The notes below the pieces were generated by a model. That model saw only the letters and a program-made list of their open reading frames with translations, did not search any database and was not told the origin of the DNA. A stretch of 64,000 nucleotides of DNA. Origin: Actinacidiphila rubida. GTDB lineage: Bacteria > Actinomycetota > Actinomycetes > Streptomycetales > Streptomycetaceae. How positions within the stretch are numbered: position 1 is the first letter of the stretch; each line of letters starts with the position of its first letter. This document shows, in pieces, positions 16,318 to 25,211 of the stretch. The stretch is taken from positions 62,001 to 126,000 of the forward strand of contig NZ_FODD01000021.1 in NCBI RefSeq assembly GCF_900110255.1, in the 5' to 3' direction. Made by a program: the position numbers and the translations under genes.

Positions 16318-16950
16318 GTGCGCAAGCTCTCCACCCTCAGCAAGAGCGGACTCGTCACCGGCTCCGCGATCGCGGCCGCGCTCGTCCTCGCCGCGGCGCC
16401 GGCGAACGCGGCCCCCACGTGGACCGTGTCCGGTGGCGGCACCTTCACCGGTACCTCCACCAACTCGGTCCTGACCGACAGCAACACCGGCACCCAGCTG
16501 AAGTGCACCAGCTCCACGGCCAAGGGCTCCGCGACCAACGGCACCAACCTGCCGGGCGCCGGCATCGGTTCCATCACCAGTGTCACCTGGACCAACTGCA
16601 CGGGCCCGCTGAACATCACGTTCACCGTCACCGCGCAGGGCCTGCCGTGGGCGCTGAACGCCGTCAGCTACGCGGCTCCGGTCACCACCGGCACGCTCAC
16701 CGGCGTCAAGGCGCACATCAGCGGCACGGGCTGCACCGCCGACTTCGGCGGCGCCACGAGCGGCAGCACCGCGACGCTGGACGTCAAGTACAACAACACC
16801 ACCCACGTGCTCAGCCTCCTGGGCACCGGCAACCTGCACGCCTGGAGCGTGTCCGGCCTGTGCCTCGGCCTGATCAACTCCGGTGACGCGACCGGGTACA
16901 AGGGCGACTACAGCCTCTCGCCCGCCACCCTGAACATCACCTCGCCGTGA
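16318..16950 (+). CDS. Small secreted protein, paralogue 1 of 3 (unknown function)
   Basis: 210 residues from GTG 16318, preceded by AGGAAGGA at a good distance. A Sec signal peptide (KSGLVTGSAIAAALVLAAAPANA) is probably cleaved after A31. The mature part is Gly/Thr/Ser-rich, predicted to be all beta, and opens with TWTVSGGGTFTGTS. Four cysteines (C63, C94, C139, C182) can form two disulfides. The next two genes encode paralogues sharing the opening WxxxxGGxF, TGxQLxC, the central GTLTG/GTLGS strand and the end (L)CLGLINSGD. I do not recognise a named family. It has its own promoter and a strong terminator (16991-17029). Confidence 0.85.
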   Translation: MRKLSTLSKSGLVTGSAIAAALVLAAAPANAAPTWTVSGGGTFTGTSTNSVLTDSNTGTQLKCTSSTAKGSATNGTNLPGAGIGSITSVTWTNCTGPLNITFTVTAQGLPWALNAVSYAAPVTTGTLTGVKAHISGTGCTADFGGATSGSTATLDVKYNNTTHVLSLLGTGNLHAWSVSGLCLGLINSGDATGYKGDYSLSPATLNITSP

Positions 16951-16990
16951 CCCCGCGCTGAGCGAGGCTCCACGCGGCTCCCCGCATCGG

Positions 16991-17029
16991 CAGGGACCCC
17001 GGCTCCGTGACCCGGAGCCGGGGTCCCTG
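16991..17029 (+). terminator. Strong hairpin after secreted paralogue 1
   Basis: Seventeen perfectly paired bases (16991-17007 with 17013-17029) close a 5-base loop, 40 bp after the stop. Readthrough would be reduced into the second paralogue, whose start is 24 bp further on. Confidence 0.75.
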
Positions 17030-17053
17030 CGCCAGGAAGGAAGGGATCAGGAC

Positions 17054-17674
17054 ATGCACGGAACGATCCGCCGTGTGGCGGCGGTGGCGACGGCCTGCGT
17101 CGCGGCGACCTCCGCCGCGATCGCCGGCGCCGGGCCGGCGGCGGCTGCCGGCTGGTACATCACCCCCGGCGGGAACTTCAGCGCGACGTCCGCCCCCTGG
17201 GCGGCGACCGACGGCTCCACCGGAACCCAGTTGGTGTGCACGTCGCTCAAGCTGACCGGTCAGCTGGGCCAGGGGCAGGTCCCCGGCCCGGTCATCGGGA
17301 ACGTCAACGGTTTCGGCGCGGTCGCGTGCAAGGTGGGCCCCCTGCCGGTCACGGTCGCCTTCACCGGGTTCTCCTGGTCGATGACCCCGACGACCTGGAT
17401 CTCCAGTACCAGCACGGTCGTCGGCACGCTCGGCAGCGTGGGCGCGCACGTGGCCGGGTCGGCCTGCACCTTCGACATCGGCGGCTCCACGCCGGGCGGG
17501 CTCGCGACCGTTCCGTTCTCGTACCGCAACACCACCCACAGCCTCACGATCGGCGGCACCGGGGCCACGCACGTCTGGAACGCCTCGTGCCTGGGCCTGA
17601 TCGCCAGCGGCGACGCCATCGCCTTCGGCGGCACGTTCGACGTCGAGCCGCCGCAGTCGATCGTCCCGGCCTGA
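17054..17674 (+). CDS. Small secreted protein, paralogue 2 of 3 (unknown function)
   Basis: 206 residues from ATG 17054, with AGGAAGGAAGG upstream. The signal peptide (VAAVATACVAATSAAIAGAGPAAAA) is cleaved near residue 32. The mature part begins GWYITPGGNFSATS, matching the family opening, and keeps all four cysteines in the same contexts (TGTQLVC, VACKVG, SACTFDIGG, SCLGLIASGD). The stop is 12 bp before the third paralogue, so these two are cotranscribed. It presumably acts outside the cell or in the wall; no catalytic residues are evident. Confidence 0.83.
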   Translation: MHGTIRRVAAVATACVAATSAAIAGAGPAAAAGWYITPGGNFSATSAPWAATDGSTGTQLVCTSLKLTGQLGQGQVPGPVIGNVNGFGAVACKVGPLPVTVAFTGFSWSMTPTTWISSTSTVVGTLGSVGAHVAGSACTFDIGGSTPGGLATVPFSYRNTTHSLTIGGTGATHVWNASCLGLIASGDAIAFGGTFDVEPPQSIVPA

Positions 17675-17686
17675 CGGAGGCCCACC

Positions 17687-18325
17687 ATGACCTACTTCGG
17701 CAAGGCCGCCGCCGTGCTCGCCGCCGCCACCGCGGCCGTCGCCGCGACCCTCTCCGCCGGCTCCCCGGCGACGGCCGCGAGCACGTGGACCGTCGCCCCC
17801 GGCGGCGTGTTCACCGGACCGTCGGCGAGCGCGATCGTGGGGGACACCGCGACGGGCGCGCAGTGGCGCTGCGGCAGCGGGTCCGCCGGAGGGGCCTTCG
17901 CACCGGGGGCCGGGCAGACGGGTACCGGGATCGCGACGTTCAGTTCGTGGACCGCGCGCACCTGCACCGGGCCGCTCGGTATCCCCGTGACGCTCACCGC
18001 CCTGCGGCTGCCCTGGCGGCTGGACACCGGCGGCTACGACCCGGTGACGGGCACGGCCACCGGCACCCTCACGGGCGCCTCGATGCACTGGGTGGGAGCG
18101 GCCGGGGGCACGGCCGATTTCGACGGGCCCGGCGGTGCGGGCTCGGGCACGGGTGTGCTGACGGTCAGCTACGTCAACGGCTCCGGCGTGTTCACCGTCA
18201 CCGGCGGCAACCTCCATGTCCACAACGCCGCCGGGGAGTTCCTCGGGCTCGTCAACGACGGGGACCCCTGGACGTTCGGCGGGTCCTTCACGCTCAACCC
18301 GAGGACAACCGTCACGTCGCCGTGA
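17687..18325 (+). CDS. Small secreted protein, paralogue 3 of 3 (lost one cysteine pair)
   Basis: 212 residues from ATG 17687. The signal peptide (AAAVLAAATAAVAATLSAGSPATAA) is followed by STWTVAPGGVFTGPSAS, which aligns with paralogue 1. The first two family cysteines are kept (QWRC and RTCTGPL). Both of the last two are replaced: the GCTADFGG context is now GGTADFDG, and LCLGLI is now EFLGLV. Joint loss indicates that those two pair with each other in the other paralogues. The C terminus (NPRTTVTSP) again resembles paralogue 1. It is cotranscribed with paralogue 2. Confidence 0.83.
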   Translation: MTYFGKAAAVLAAATAAVAATLSAGSPATAASTWTVAPGGVFTGPSASAIVGDTATGAQWRCGSGSAGGAFAPGAGQTGTGIATFSSWTARTCTGPLGIPVTLTALRLPWRLDTGGYDPVTGTATGTLTGASMHWVGAAGGTADFDGPGGAGSGTGVLTVSYVNGSGVFTVTGGNLHVHNAAGEFLGLVNDGDPWTFGGSFTLNPRTTVTSP

Positions 18326-18365
18326 GGCCCCCCCTGCTCACTGGACGACAAAATTCCGCTTTCCC

Positions 18366-18460
18366 CTTGTCATCCGGTGACAAGAATTCCCGCCTCCGCG
18401 AACCCGGTGAATCTCGCCGTGTTCGATCACTTGTCTGAGCTTATTACCCGCACGTAATGT
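18366..18460 (+). promoter_or_regulatory. Promoter module B upstream of the DUF6801-mce operon
   Basis: CTTGTCA-TCCGG-TGACAAG (18366-18384) is an inverted repeat containing the shared CGGTGACAAGAATTCCC (from 18375). TTGTCT (18431-18436), an 18-bp spacer and TAATGT (18455-18460) form the promoter. ATTAC-N6-GTAAT (18443-18458) overlaps the -10. It matches module A in element order and spacing. Confidence 0.65.
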
Positions 18461-18490
18461 CCTGGCGCCGAGCCTGCCTTGAGGAGTTCG

Positions 18491-20203
18491 ATGATGAGGG
18501 GTGGCGTGAGATCGCGTCGATCGGTGCGGCTCGCGGCCGTGGGGACGGCCGCGCTGGTGGCGGGGGTACTGCCGGGGTCCCACTCGGCGGCGAGCGGGGG
18601 GCAGGGGGAGCTCTCGCTCTCCTACGCGTGCCAATTCGCCTCAGGCGCGCAGGACGTGACCGTGGCATTCACCCAGCAATTCCCGCCGGCCGCGACCGTG
18701 GGAAAGCCGATCGTGCCCGGTGACCTGACGATGAGCGTCGCCATTCCGCGGGCCGGCGCCACCGCGATGCTGCCGGCCGGCACCTCCTCGGTCACCGCGG
18801 ACGGCGACCTCAAGACGCACGTCACCCAGGGGACGTCGGCGGCCGACTCGGACTGGTCCGGGCTCAAGGCGCCCGACACCCCGGTGGCCGGCACCGACGA
18901 CCTGATCGTGGCCCTCACCGGCAAGGTGCCCGGCGTCACCGTCAGCGCCGCGGGCGATGTCGCCTTCTCCGTGGGGGAGCTGGCGCTCACCCTGCACCCG
19001 CGGCAGGCGGCCGCCACCACGCCGTCCACGCCGGACCCGGGACCCTCGTCGGCGGACGCCACCGCGGCGGACGCCACCACCGCGGACGGCACGGCGCCGG
19101 ACCCCACAGCAGCCGGTACGGCCGCCGCCGGAACGACCGACGTGACCGGCACCTGCACCCCCAAGCCGGGCCAGGACGCCACGCTGGCGACCGTCCACGT
19201 GCCGGGCACACCCGGCCTGCCGAGCGGTCCCGGCAGCTCGGGCACCGGCACCGGTGCCGCCGGTCGCGGGGGCCGGCCCGCCGGCCGGGGCCCGTCCGCG
19301 GCCGGCCCGGCCGCCGGAACACCCGGCGCCTCCGCCACCCCGGGCCGGAAGTCCGGCACCATCGTCCCGCTGGACGCGCCACCGCACTCCGGGGTCAGCA
19401 CCTGCGGCAAGCTCCCCACGGGCAAGCTCGACCCCAAGCGGCTGCCCCCCTACACGTCCGACACCGCCGTCATCCTCCCGATGCCCGGCCAGCCGGAGCT
19501 GCCGGACGGGCCGCTGTGCGGCTTCGCGGTCGGCTTCTCCAACGTCAACAAGCTCAACGGCGCGATGATCATCAACGATCCGCGCGCCAAGCCCGTCATG
19601 GCGGAGGCGAACGGCCGGCGGCGCCTGGTCCTGGACTACGCCAAGCAGTACATCGAGGTCGACTCGGTGATGGACCTGACGCTGCCGCCCTCCCACTCGA
19701 CCTTCCTCACCTACGGCTTCATGCCCACCACGGCCGACGTGGAGTTCATCCCCCGCGGGGTCTTCACCATCGTGCAGACCGGCGACGCGTTCTTCGACGA
19801 GCCGGTCGTCACGACCATCGGCGGCTACCAGGACATCCGCATCCACAACGTGCGGATCAACGGGACCCCGCTGGACGTCGGGCCGAACTGCCACACCGCC
19901 ACCCCCCTCGACGTGGTCCTCAACGGCCGCAACGACGACTACATCCCCGGCGGCGACGGCAAGCCCGACTACTACCTCTTCAACGGCGGCCCGCTGCGGG
20001 ACGACAACCTCGTCATCCCGCCGTTCACCGGCTGCACCGCCCACGGCGAGAACCTCGACGCCCTCTTCACGTCCGCGCTCTCCGGACCCGGCAACTCCCT
20101 CAACCTGTCGCAGGGCATGCTCTGCGACCCCGTCAGCAACCCCGAGGGCTCGTGCCAGCCCGAGATCCAGCTCCCGCCGCTTCCGCAGCGCAAGAAGAGC
20201 TGA
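18491..20203 (+). CDS. Secreted DUF6801-like protein at the head of the mce operon
   Basis: 570 residues from ATG 18491 (ATG 18494 has slightly better spacing from GAGGAG at 18481). A signal peptide (SVRLAAVGTAALVAGVLPGSHSAASG) is followed by a domain of about 130 residues (LSLSYACQFASGAQDVTVAFTQQFPP...) that I recall as DUF6801-like. Next comes a Pro/Thr/Ala/Gly-rich linker (about 180-290). A C-terminal domain of about 270 residues follows, with six or so cysteines (DGPLCGFAVGFSNVNKLNGAMIIN, GPNCHTATPLDV, FTGCTAHGENLD). The linker suggests a wall-spanning protein. Its stop is 37 bp before the mce ATPase gene, so it is probably cotranscribed with it and could hand lipid to the importer; that role is inference. 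Confidence 0.8.
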   Translation: MMRGGVRSRRSVRLAAVGTAALVAGVLPGSHSAASGGQGELSLSYACQFASGAQDVTVAFTQQFPPAATVGKPIVPGDLTMSVAIPRAGATAMLPAGTSSVTADGDLKTHVTQGTSAADSDWSGLKAPDTPVAGTDDLIVALTGKVPGVTVSAAGDVAFSVGELALTLHPRQAAATTPSTPDPGPSSADATAADATTADGTAPDPTAAGTAAAGTTDVTGTCTPKPGQDATLATVHVPGTPGLPSGPGSSGTGTGAAGRGGRPAGRGPSAAGPAAGTPGASATPGRKSGTIVPLDAPPHSGVSTCGKLPTGKLDPKRLPPYTSDTAVILPMPGQPELPDGPLCGFAVGFSNVNKLNGAMIINDPRAKPVMAEANGRRRLVLDYAKQYIEVDSVMDLTLPPSHSTFLTYGFMPTTADVEFIPRGVFTIVQTGDAFFDEPVVTTIGGYQDIRIHNVRINGTPLDVGPNCHTATPLDVVLNGRNDDYIPGGDGKPDYYLFNGGPLRDDNLVIPPFTGCTAHGENLDALFTSALSGPGNSLNLSQGMLCDPVSNPEGSCQPEIQLPPLPQRKKS

Positions 20204-20240
20204 CCCGTCCGCCATCCACCGTCACCCTCCGGGAGGTGCA

Positions 20241-21221
20241 ATGGGAATCGAAGTGATCGTCGAAGGTCTGACGAAGTCCTTTGGCAAGCAGACCGTCTGG
20301 CAGGATGTGACGCTCACTCTGCCGCCCGGCGAGGTCAGCGTGATGCTGGGGCCCTCGGGAACGGGCAAGACGGTGTTCCTGAAGTCGATCATCGGGCTGC
20401 TCAAGCCCGAGCGCGGCCGCGTGCTCGTCGGCGGCGTCGACATGGTCAACAGCCCCGAGCGGGACGTCTACGAGGCCCGCAAGATGTTCGGCCTGATGTT
20501 CCAGGACGGCGCGCTGTTCGGCTCGATGAACCTGTTCGACAACATCGCCTTCCCCTTGCGCGAGCACACCCGCAAGAAGGAGGCGGAGATCCGCCGGATC
20601 GTCATGGAGCGGATCGACATGGTCGGCCTGCTCGGCGCCGAGGGGAAGCTCCCCGGCGAGATATCCGGCGGCATGCGCAAGCGCGCCGGCCTGGCCCGGG
20701 CCCTGGTGCTCGACCCGCAGATCATCCTCTGCGACGAGCCCGACTCCGGTCTCGACCCGGTCCGCACCTCCTACATCTCGCAGCTGCTGATCGACCTCAA
20801 CGCGCAGATCGACGCGACGATGCTGATCGTCACCCACAACCTCGACATCGCTTCCACCGTGCCCGACAACATGGGCATGCTCTTCCGCCGCGAACTCGTG
20901 GCGTTCGGGCCCCGGGAGCTGTTGCTGACCAGTGACGAGCCGGTCGTCCGGCAGTTCCTCAGCGGCCGCCGGGCCGGGCCCATCGGCATGTCGGAGGAGA
21001 AGGACGAGGCGACCATCGCGCTGGAGCAGCTGAACGGCGACGGCATCGGCTCCGGCCAGCCTCCCCGGATCGTCCCGCAGCTGGAGCCCAGCCCCGGGCT
21101 GCCGCCGCGGCAGGCCGTGCAGCGGCGCAAGGCGCGGGTGCTGTCGATGTGGGACTCGCTGCCGAAGTCCGCCCGCGAGGCGATCAAGACCGGGTTCGCC
21201 CCGCAGGGGGAACCCGCATGA
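20241..21221 (+). CDS. Mce system ABC transporter ATPase (Mkl/MceG)
   Basis: 326 residues, cytoplasmic. Walker A GPSGTGKT (37-44), signature ISGGMRKR (from S142), Walker B IILCDEP (D165, E166) and the switch histidine in THN are intact. The C-terminal tail of about 90 residues, beyond the ATPase core, is typical of MceG proteins. It powers lipid or steroid uptake through the YrbE permeases encoded next. It starts at ATG 20241 after GGGAGG, and its TGA overlaps the next ATG (21218-21221), indicating translational coupling. Confidence 0.93.
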   Translation: MGIEVIVEGLTKSFGKQTVWQDVTLTLPPGEVSVMLGPSGTGKTVFLKSIIGLLKPERGRVLVGGVDMVNSPERDVYEARKMFGLMFQDGALFGSMNLFDNIAFPLREHTRKKEAEIRRIVMERIDMVGLLGAEGKLPGEISGGMRKRAGLARALVLDPQIILCDEPDSGLDPVRTSYISQLLIDLNAQIDATMLIVTHNLDIASTVPDNMGMLFRRELVAFGPRELLLTSDEPVVRQFLSGRRAGPIGMSEEKDEATIALEQLNGDGIGSGQPPRIVPQLEPSPGLPPRQAVQRRKARVLSMWDSLPKSAREAIKTGFAPQGEPA

Positions 21222-22036
21222 CCGCACCCGTCCGCCCGGCGCCCGCGGTCCGCGCGCCGCGCCGGGCCTTCCCCGGCAGCGGGGCGCTGCGCGAGACCGG
21301 ACAGCTGCTGACGCTCGCCGCCACCACCGTCCGCGACACCTTCCGGCGGCCCTTCCAGGTGCGCGAACTCATCGAGCAGTTCTGGTTCGTGGCGAGCGTG
21401 ACGATCCTGCCCGCGGCCCTGGTGTCGATCCCGTTCGGCGCCGTCATCGCCCTGCAGGTCGGCTCGCTGACGCAGCAGCTCGGCGCCCAGTCGTTCACCG
21501 GCGGCGCCAGCGTGCTGGCCGTCATCCAGCAGGCGAGCCCGCTGATCGTGGCGCTGCTCATCGCGGGCGCCGGCGGCAGCGCCATCTGCGCCGACCTCGG
21601 GTCGCGGAAGATCCGCGAGGAACTCGACGCGATGGAGGTGATGGGCGTCTCGCCGGTGCAGCGGCTGATCGTGCCGCGGGTGCTGGCCACCATGCTCGTC
21701 GCGGTGTTCCTCAACGGCCTGGTGTCCGTCGTCGGCACCGGTGGCGGCTACTTCTTCAACGTGGTGATGCAGCACGGCACGCCCGGCGCGTACCTGTCGA
21801 GCTTCTCCGCGCTCGCCCAGCTGCCCGACCTGTACATCAGCGAGATCAAGGCGCTGATCTTCGGCTTCATCGCCGGCATCGTCGCCGCCTACCGCGGGCT
21901 GCACCCCAAGGGCGGCCCCAAGGGCGTCGGCGACGCCGTCAACCAGTCCGTCGTCATCACGTTCCTGCTGCTGTTCTTCGTGAACGTCGTGCTGACCGCG
22001 ATCTACCTGCAGCTCGTCCCGCAGAAGGGAGCCTGA
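21218..22036 (+). CDS. MlaE/YrbE-family permease A of the Mce system
   Basis: 272 residues from the ATG overlapping the ATPase stop. It has about five membrane segments and the conserved MlaE core: IPFGAVIALQVGSLTQQLGAQSFTGGA, the EAA-like loop IREELDAMEVMGVSPVQRLIVPRVLA, and the ending KGGPKGVGDAVNQSVVITFLLLFFVNVVLTAIY. With YrbE B it forms the transmembrane channel beneath the Mce protein ring. Confidence 0.92.
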   Translation: MTAPVRPAPAVRAPRRAFPGSGALRETGQLLTLAATTVRDTFRRPFQVRELIEQFWFVASVTILPAALVSIPFGAVIALQVGSLTQQLGAQSFTGGASVLAVIQQASPLIVALLIAGAGGSAICADLGSRKIREELDAMEVMGVSPVQRLIVPRVLATMLVAVFLNGLVSVVGTGGGYFFNVVMQHGTPGAYLSSFSALAQLPDLYISEIKALIFGFIAGIVAAYRGLHPKGGPKGVGDAVNQSVVITFLLLFFVNVVLTAIYLQLVPQKGA

Positions 22037-22039
22037 GCG

Positions 22040-22912
22040 ATGGCCCTGCTGGACAAGGAGCCGCCGCGGTCCGAACCGCCACCGCCGCCGCCCGGGAGAT
22101 CCGGCGGCACCCGCTGGCTGCGCTGGCTCGACGAGACCGGCGACCACTTCATCTTCCACATCACCGCCGTGCTGTGGATCCCGCGCACCCTGCGCCGCTA
22201 CCTGAAGGAAGTCCAACGGCTGCTCGCCGAGGTCGCGTTCGGCAGCGGCGGCCTCGGCGTCATCGGCGGCACCGTCGGCGTGATGATCGGCATGACGCTC
22301 GCCACCGGTACCGTCGTCGGCCTCCAGGGGTACGCGGCGATGAACGAGCTGGGCACCTCCGCGTTCACCGGCTTCATCTCCGCGTACTTCAACACCCGCG
22401 AGATCGCGCCGCTCGTCGCCGGCCTCGCCCTGTCCGCCACCGTCGGCGCGGGCTTCACCGCCCAGCTCGGCGCGATGCGGATCAACGAGGAGGTCGACGC
22501 GCTGGAGGGCATGGGCGTGCGCAGCATGCCCTACCTGGTCTCCACCCGGATCATCGCCGGCGTGGTCGCGATCGTCCCGCTGTACGGGATCGGGCTGCTC
22601 AGCAGCTATGCCGCGTCCCGGCTGGTGACGGTGTGGTTCGAGGGCCAGTCGTCCGGCACCTACGACCACTACTTCAACCTGTTCCTGTCGCCGGCCGACG
22701 TGCTGCTGTCCACCCTGAAGGTGCTGATCTTCAGCGTCGTGGTGATCCTCGCGCACTGCTACTACGGCTACACCGCCAAGGGCGGCCCGGCCGGGGTGGG
22801 CATCGCGGTGGGCCGCTCGGTGCGCAACGCCATCGTGATCATCTCGCTCACCGACTTCTTCCTCAGCCTCGCGATCTGGGGCGCGACGACGACGGTGCGG
22901 GTGGCGGGATGA
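22040..22912 (+). CDS. MlaE/YrbE-family permease B of the Mce system
   Basis: 290 residues. A Pro-rich N terminus of about 30 residues precedes the MlaE domain (GGTVGVMIGMTLATGTVVGLQGYAAMNELGTSAFTGFI, INEEVDALEGMGVRSMPYLVSTRIIAG, KGGPAGVGIAVGRSVRNAIVIISLTDFFLSLAIWG). Three bases separate it from permease A, and its stop overlaps the next ATG (22909). Confidence 0.92.
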   Translation: MALLDKEPPRSEPPPPPPGRSGGTRWLRWLDETGDHFIFHITAVLWIPRTLRRYLKEVQRLLAEVAFGSGGLGVIGGTVGVMIGMTLATGTVVGLQGYAAMNELGTSAFTGFISAYFNTREIAPLVAGLALSATVGAGFTAQLGAMRINEEVDALEGMGVRSMPYLVSTRIIAGVVAIVPLYGIGLLSSYAASRLVTVWFEGQSSGTYDHYFNLFLSPADVLLSTLKVLIFSVVVILAHCYYGYTAKGGPAGVGIAVGRSVRNAIVIISLTDFFLSLAIWGATTTVRVAG

Positions 22913-24183
22913 CCGACACCACGACCAGCACGCCACCACGGCCGGCGGCCCCGCCGCCGCCGCGCGGCCCCCGCCGCGCCACCACCGCCGGACGGCGCAC
23001 CGCCGGCATCGTCTTCCTGCTGGTGCCCGCGCTGCTGGCCTGGCTCGCGGTCGCCGTCTACGACAAGTCGTTCACCGACGAGGCCACCGTCACCGTGGAC
23101 ACCGGCAGCACGGGCAACGAGATGCACCAGGGCGCGGACGTGAAGATGCGGGGTGTCGTCGTCGGCCGCGTGTCGTCGATCCACGCCGACGGCGAGGGCG
23201 CCCGGCTGACGCTGGCCCTCAAGCCCGGGGCGCTGCACCGCATCCCCGCCGGCGTCACCGCGCAGATGCTGCCCACCACCCTGTTCGGCGAACGCTTCGT
23301 CGCGCTCGTCCCGCCGGCCGGCTCCGTCCCCGGCGGCCGCACGCTCGCCGCCGGCGACACCATCGGCCAGGACCGGTCCAGCAACGCCGTCGAACTCCAG
23401 CAGGTGCTCGACAACGTGATGCCGCTGCTGACCGCCGTGCAGCCGCAGAAGCTCGCCGCCACCCTGGACGCGGTCGCCACCGCGCTCGACGGCCGCGGCA
23501 CCCAACTCGGCACCACGCTCGTCCAGCTCGACCGCTACCTGACCAAGCTCAACCCCCAACTGCCCGCGCTCAACGACGACATCAGGCAACTGGTGACCGT
23601 CAGCCACGTGTACGACGCGGCGGCGCCCGACCTGGTGCAGGCGCTCACCGAGTTCACCAGGACCAGCGGCACCATCGCCGAGGAACGGGCCAACCTGAGC
23701 ACCGTCTACGGCTCGGCCACCGCGACCGCGCAGGACCTCACCACCTACCTGCGGCAGAACAAGGACAACCTGATCCGGCTGTCCGCCGACAGCCGCGGCA
23801 CCCTGTCCCTGCTCGCCCGGTACGCGCCCTCCTTCCCGTGCACCCTGCGCACCCTGGCCGACTTCGTGCCCGTCATGGACAAGGCCCTCGGCAAGGGCAC
23901 CTCGCAGCCCGGCCTGCACGTCGACCTCACCTCGGTGCCCTCCCGCGGCAAGTACGTCGCCGGCAAGGACACCCCGGTGTACGACGCCGGCGGCGGCCCG
24001 CAGTGCTACTCCGTCCCGTACACCGGCCAGGGCTCCACCCCGCTGGCCAACTCCCCGCAGGAGAACGAACTGGTCAACGAACTCCTCGCGCCGGGCATGG
24101 ACAGCTCCCCGCAGGACCTGCCGGACTGGAGCAGCCTGCTGACCGGGCCGGTCTTCCGCGGGACGGAGGTGACCGTCCAGTGA
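22909..24183 (+). CDS. Mce family protein A
   Basis: 424 residues. One N-terminal membrane anchor (IVFLLVPALLAWLAVAVY) is followed by an MlaD/MCE domain (about 58-135: ATVTVDTGSTGNEMHQGADVKMRGVVVGRVSSI, with the LPTTLFGERFVAL pore-loop segment). A long alpha-helical region (about 160-310) has heptad-like leucines, expected to form the needle or tunnel. The C-terminal tail has two cysteines. Six such subunits (A-F) assemble into the Mce ring. Start codon overlaps the permease stop. Confidence 0.92.
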   Translation: MTDTTTSTPPRPAAPPPPRGPRRATTAGRRTAGIVFLLVPALLAWLAVAVYDKSFTDEATVTVDTGSTGNEMHQGADVKMRGVVVGRVSSIHADGEGARLTLALKPGALHRIPAGVTAQMLPTTLFGERFVALVPPAGSVPGGRTLAAGDTIGQDRSSNAVELQQVLDNVMPLLTAVQPQKLAATLDAVATALDGRGTQLGTTLVQLDRYLTKLNPQLPALNDDIRQLVTVSHVYDAAAPDLVQALTEFTRTSGTIAEERANLSTVYGSATATAQDLTTYLRQNKDNLIRLSADSRGTLSLLARYAPSFPCTLRTLADFVPVMDKALGKGTSQPGLHVDLTSVPSRGKYVAGKDTPVYDAGGGPQCYSVPYTGQGSTPLANSPQENELVNELLAPGMDSSPQDLPDWSSLLTGPVFRGTEVTVQ

Positions 24184-25211
24184 AGCGCCGCTCCCTCACC
24201 GGGCCGATCGTCAAGTCGCTGATCTTCGTCCTGGTCACCGGGCTCGCCACCGCCGTGCTGGCGATCAGCATCGCCGGCGCGAGCGTCGGCGACACCGTCG
24301 GCTACAACGCCCGGTTCACCGACACCACCGGCCTCACGTCCGGCGACAGCATCCGCATCGCCGGCGTCAGGGTCGGCCAGGTCGACTCCATCAAGGTCGT
24401 CGACCGCCGTTACGCGCAGGTGCACTTCTCCGTGCAGAGGAGCCGTGCGCTGCCCGCCTCGACCAACGCGACGATCAAGTACCTCAACATGGTCGGCCAG
24501 CGGTACATCGACCTCACGCAGGGCACCGGACCCGTCGGCGGGGTGCTGCACCCCGGCGCCACCATCCCGCTGCAGCGCACCGCCCCCGCACTCGACCTCA
24601 CCCAGCTGTTCAACGGCTTCCAGCCGCTCTTCCAGGGCCTGTCGCCCAAGGACGTCAACCAGCTCGCCGGGGAGATCGTCCAGGTGCTGCAGGGCGAGGG
24701 CGGCACCGTCGACGGGCTGGTCAGCAGCGTCGGCTCGCTGACCACCACGCTCGCCGCCAAGGACCAGGTGATCGGGAAGGTCATCGACAACCTCAACTCG
24801 GTGCTGACCACCGTCAACACCCGTGAGACCGGGTTCAACGACCTGGTCGCCACCCTCCAGCAGCTCGTCTCCGGTTTCGCCCAGGACCGCGAGCCCATCG
24901 GCCAGTCGATCACCGCGATCTCCCGGCTGACCACCAGCACCGCCGGGCTGCTCGACGCCGGACGCCGGCCGCTGAAGGACTCCATCGCCCAGCTCGGCCG
25001 GCTGTCCACGAACCTCGCCGACAACAGCCCGCAGCTGGAGGACTTCCTGAAGACCACACCGCAGAAGTTCCAGGCCATCGGGCGCACCGCCAGCTACGGC
25101 TCCTGGCTCAACCTCTACCTCTGCCAGGCGACCGTCTCCGGCGTCAGCACCTTCGACGGCAGCAAGGCCCCCACCGGCATCGCGATCACCGAAGCGAGGT
25201 GCCGCTCATGA
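24180..25211 (+). CDS. Mce family protein B
   Basis: 343 residues from a GTG that overlaps the stop of Mce A (GTGA). It has an N-terminal anchor (IVKSLIFVLVTGLATAVLAISI), an MCE domain (YNARFTDTTGLTSGDSIRIAGVRVGQVDSI, then IKYLNMVGQRYIDLTQG) and a long helical region. The end has a single free-looking cysteine pair (NLYLCQATVSGV and EARCRS). It forms part of the heterohexameric ring. Confidence 0.92.
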   Translation: MKRRSLTGPIVKSLIFVLVTGLATAVLAISIAGASVGDTVGYNARFTDTTGLTSGDSIRIAGVRVGQVDSIKVVDRRYAQVHFSVQRSRALPASTNATIKYLNMVGQRYIDLTQGTGPVGGVLHPGATIPLQRTAPALDLTQLFNGFQPLFQGLSPKDVNQLAGEIVQVLQGEGGTVDGLVSSVGSLTTTLAAKDQVIGKVIDNLNSVLTTVNTRETGFNDLVATLQQLVSGFAQDREPIGQSITAISRLTTSTAGLLDAGRRPLKDSIAQLGRLSTNLADNSPQLEDFLKTTPQKFQAIGRTASYGSWLNLYLCQATVSGVSTFDGSKAPTGIAITEARCRS

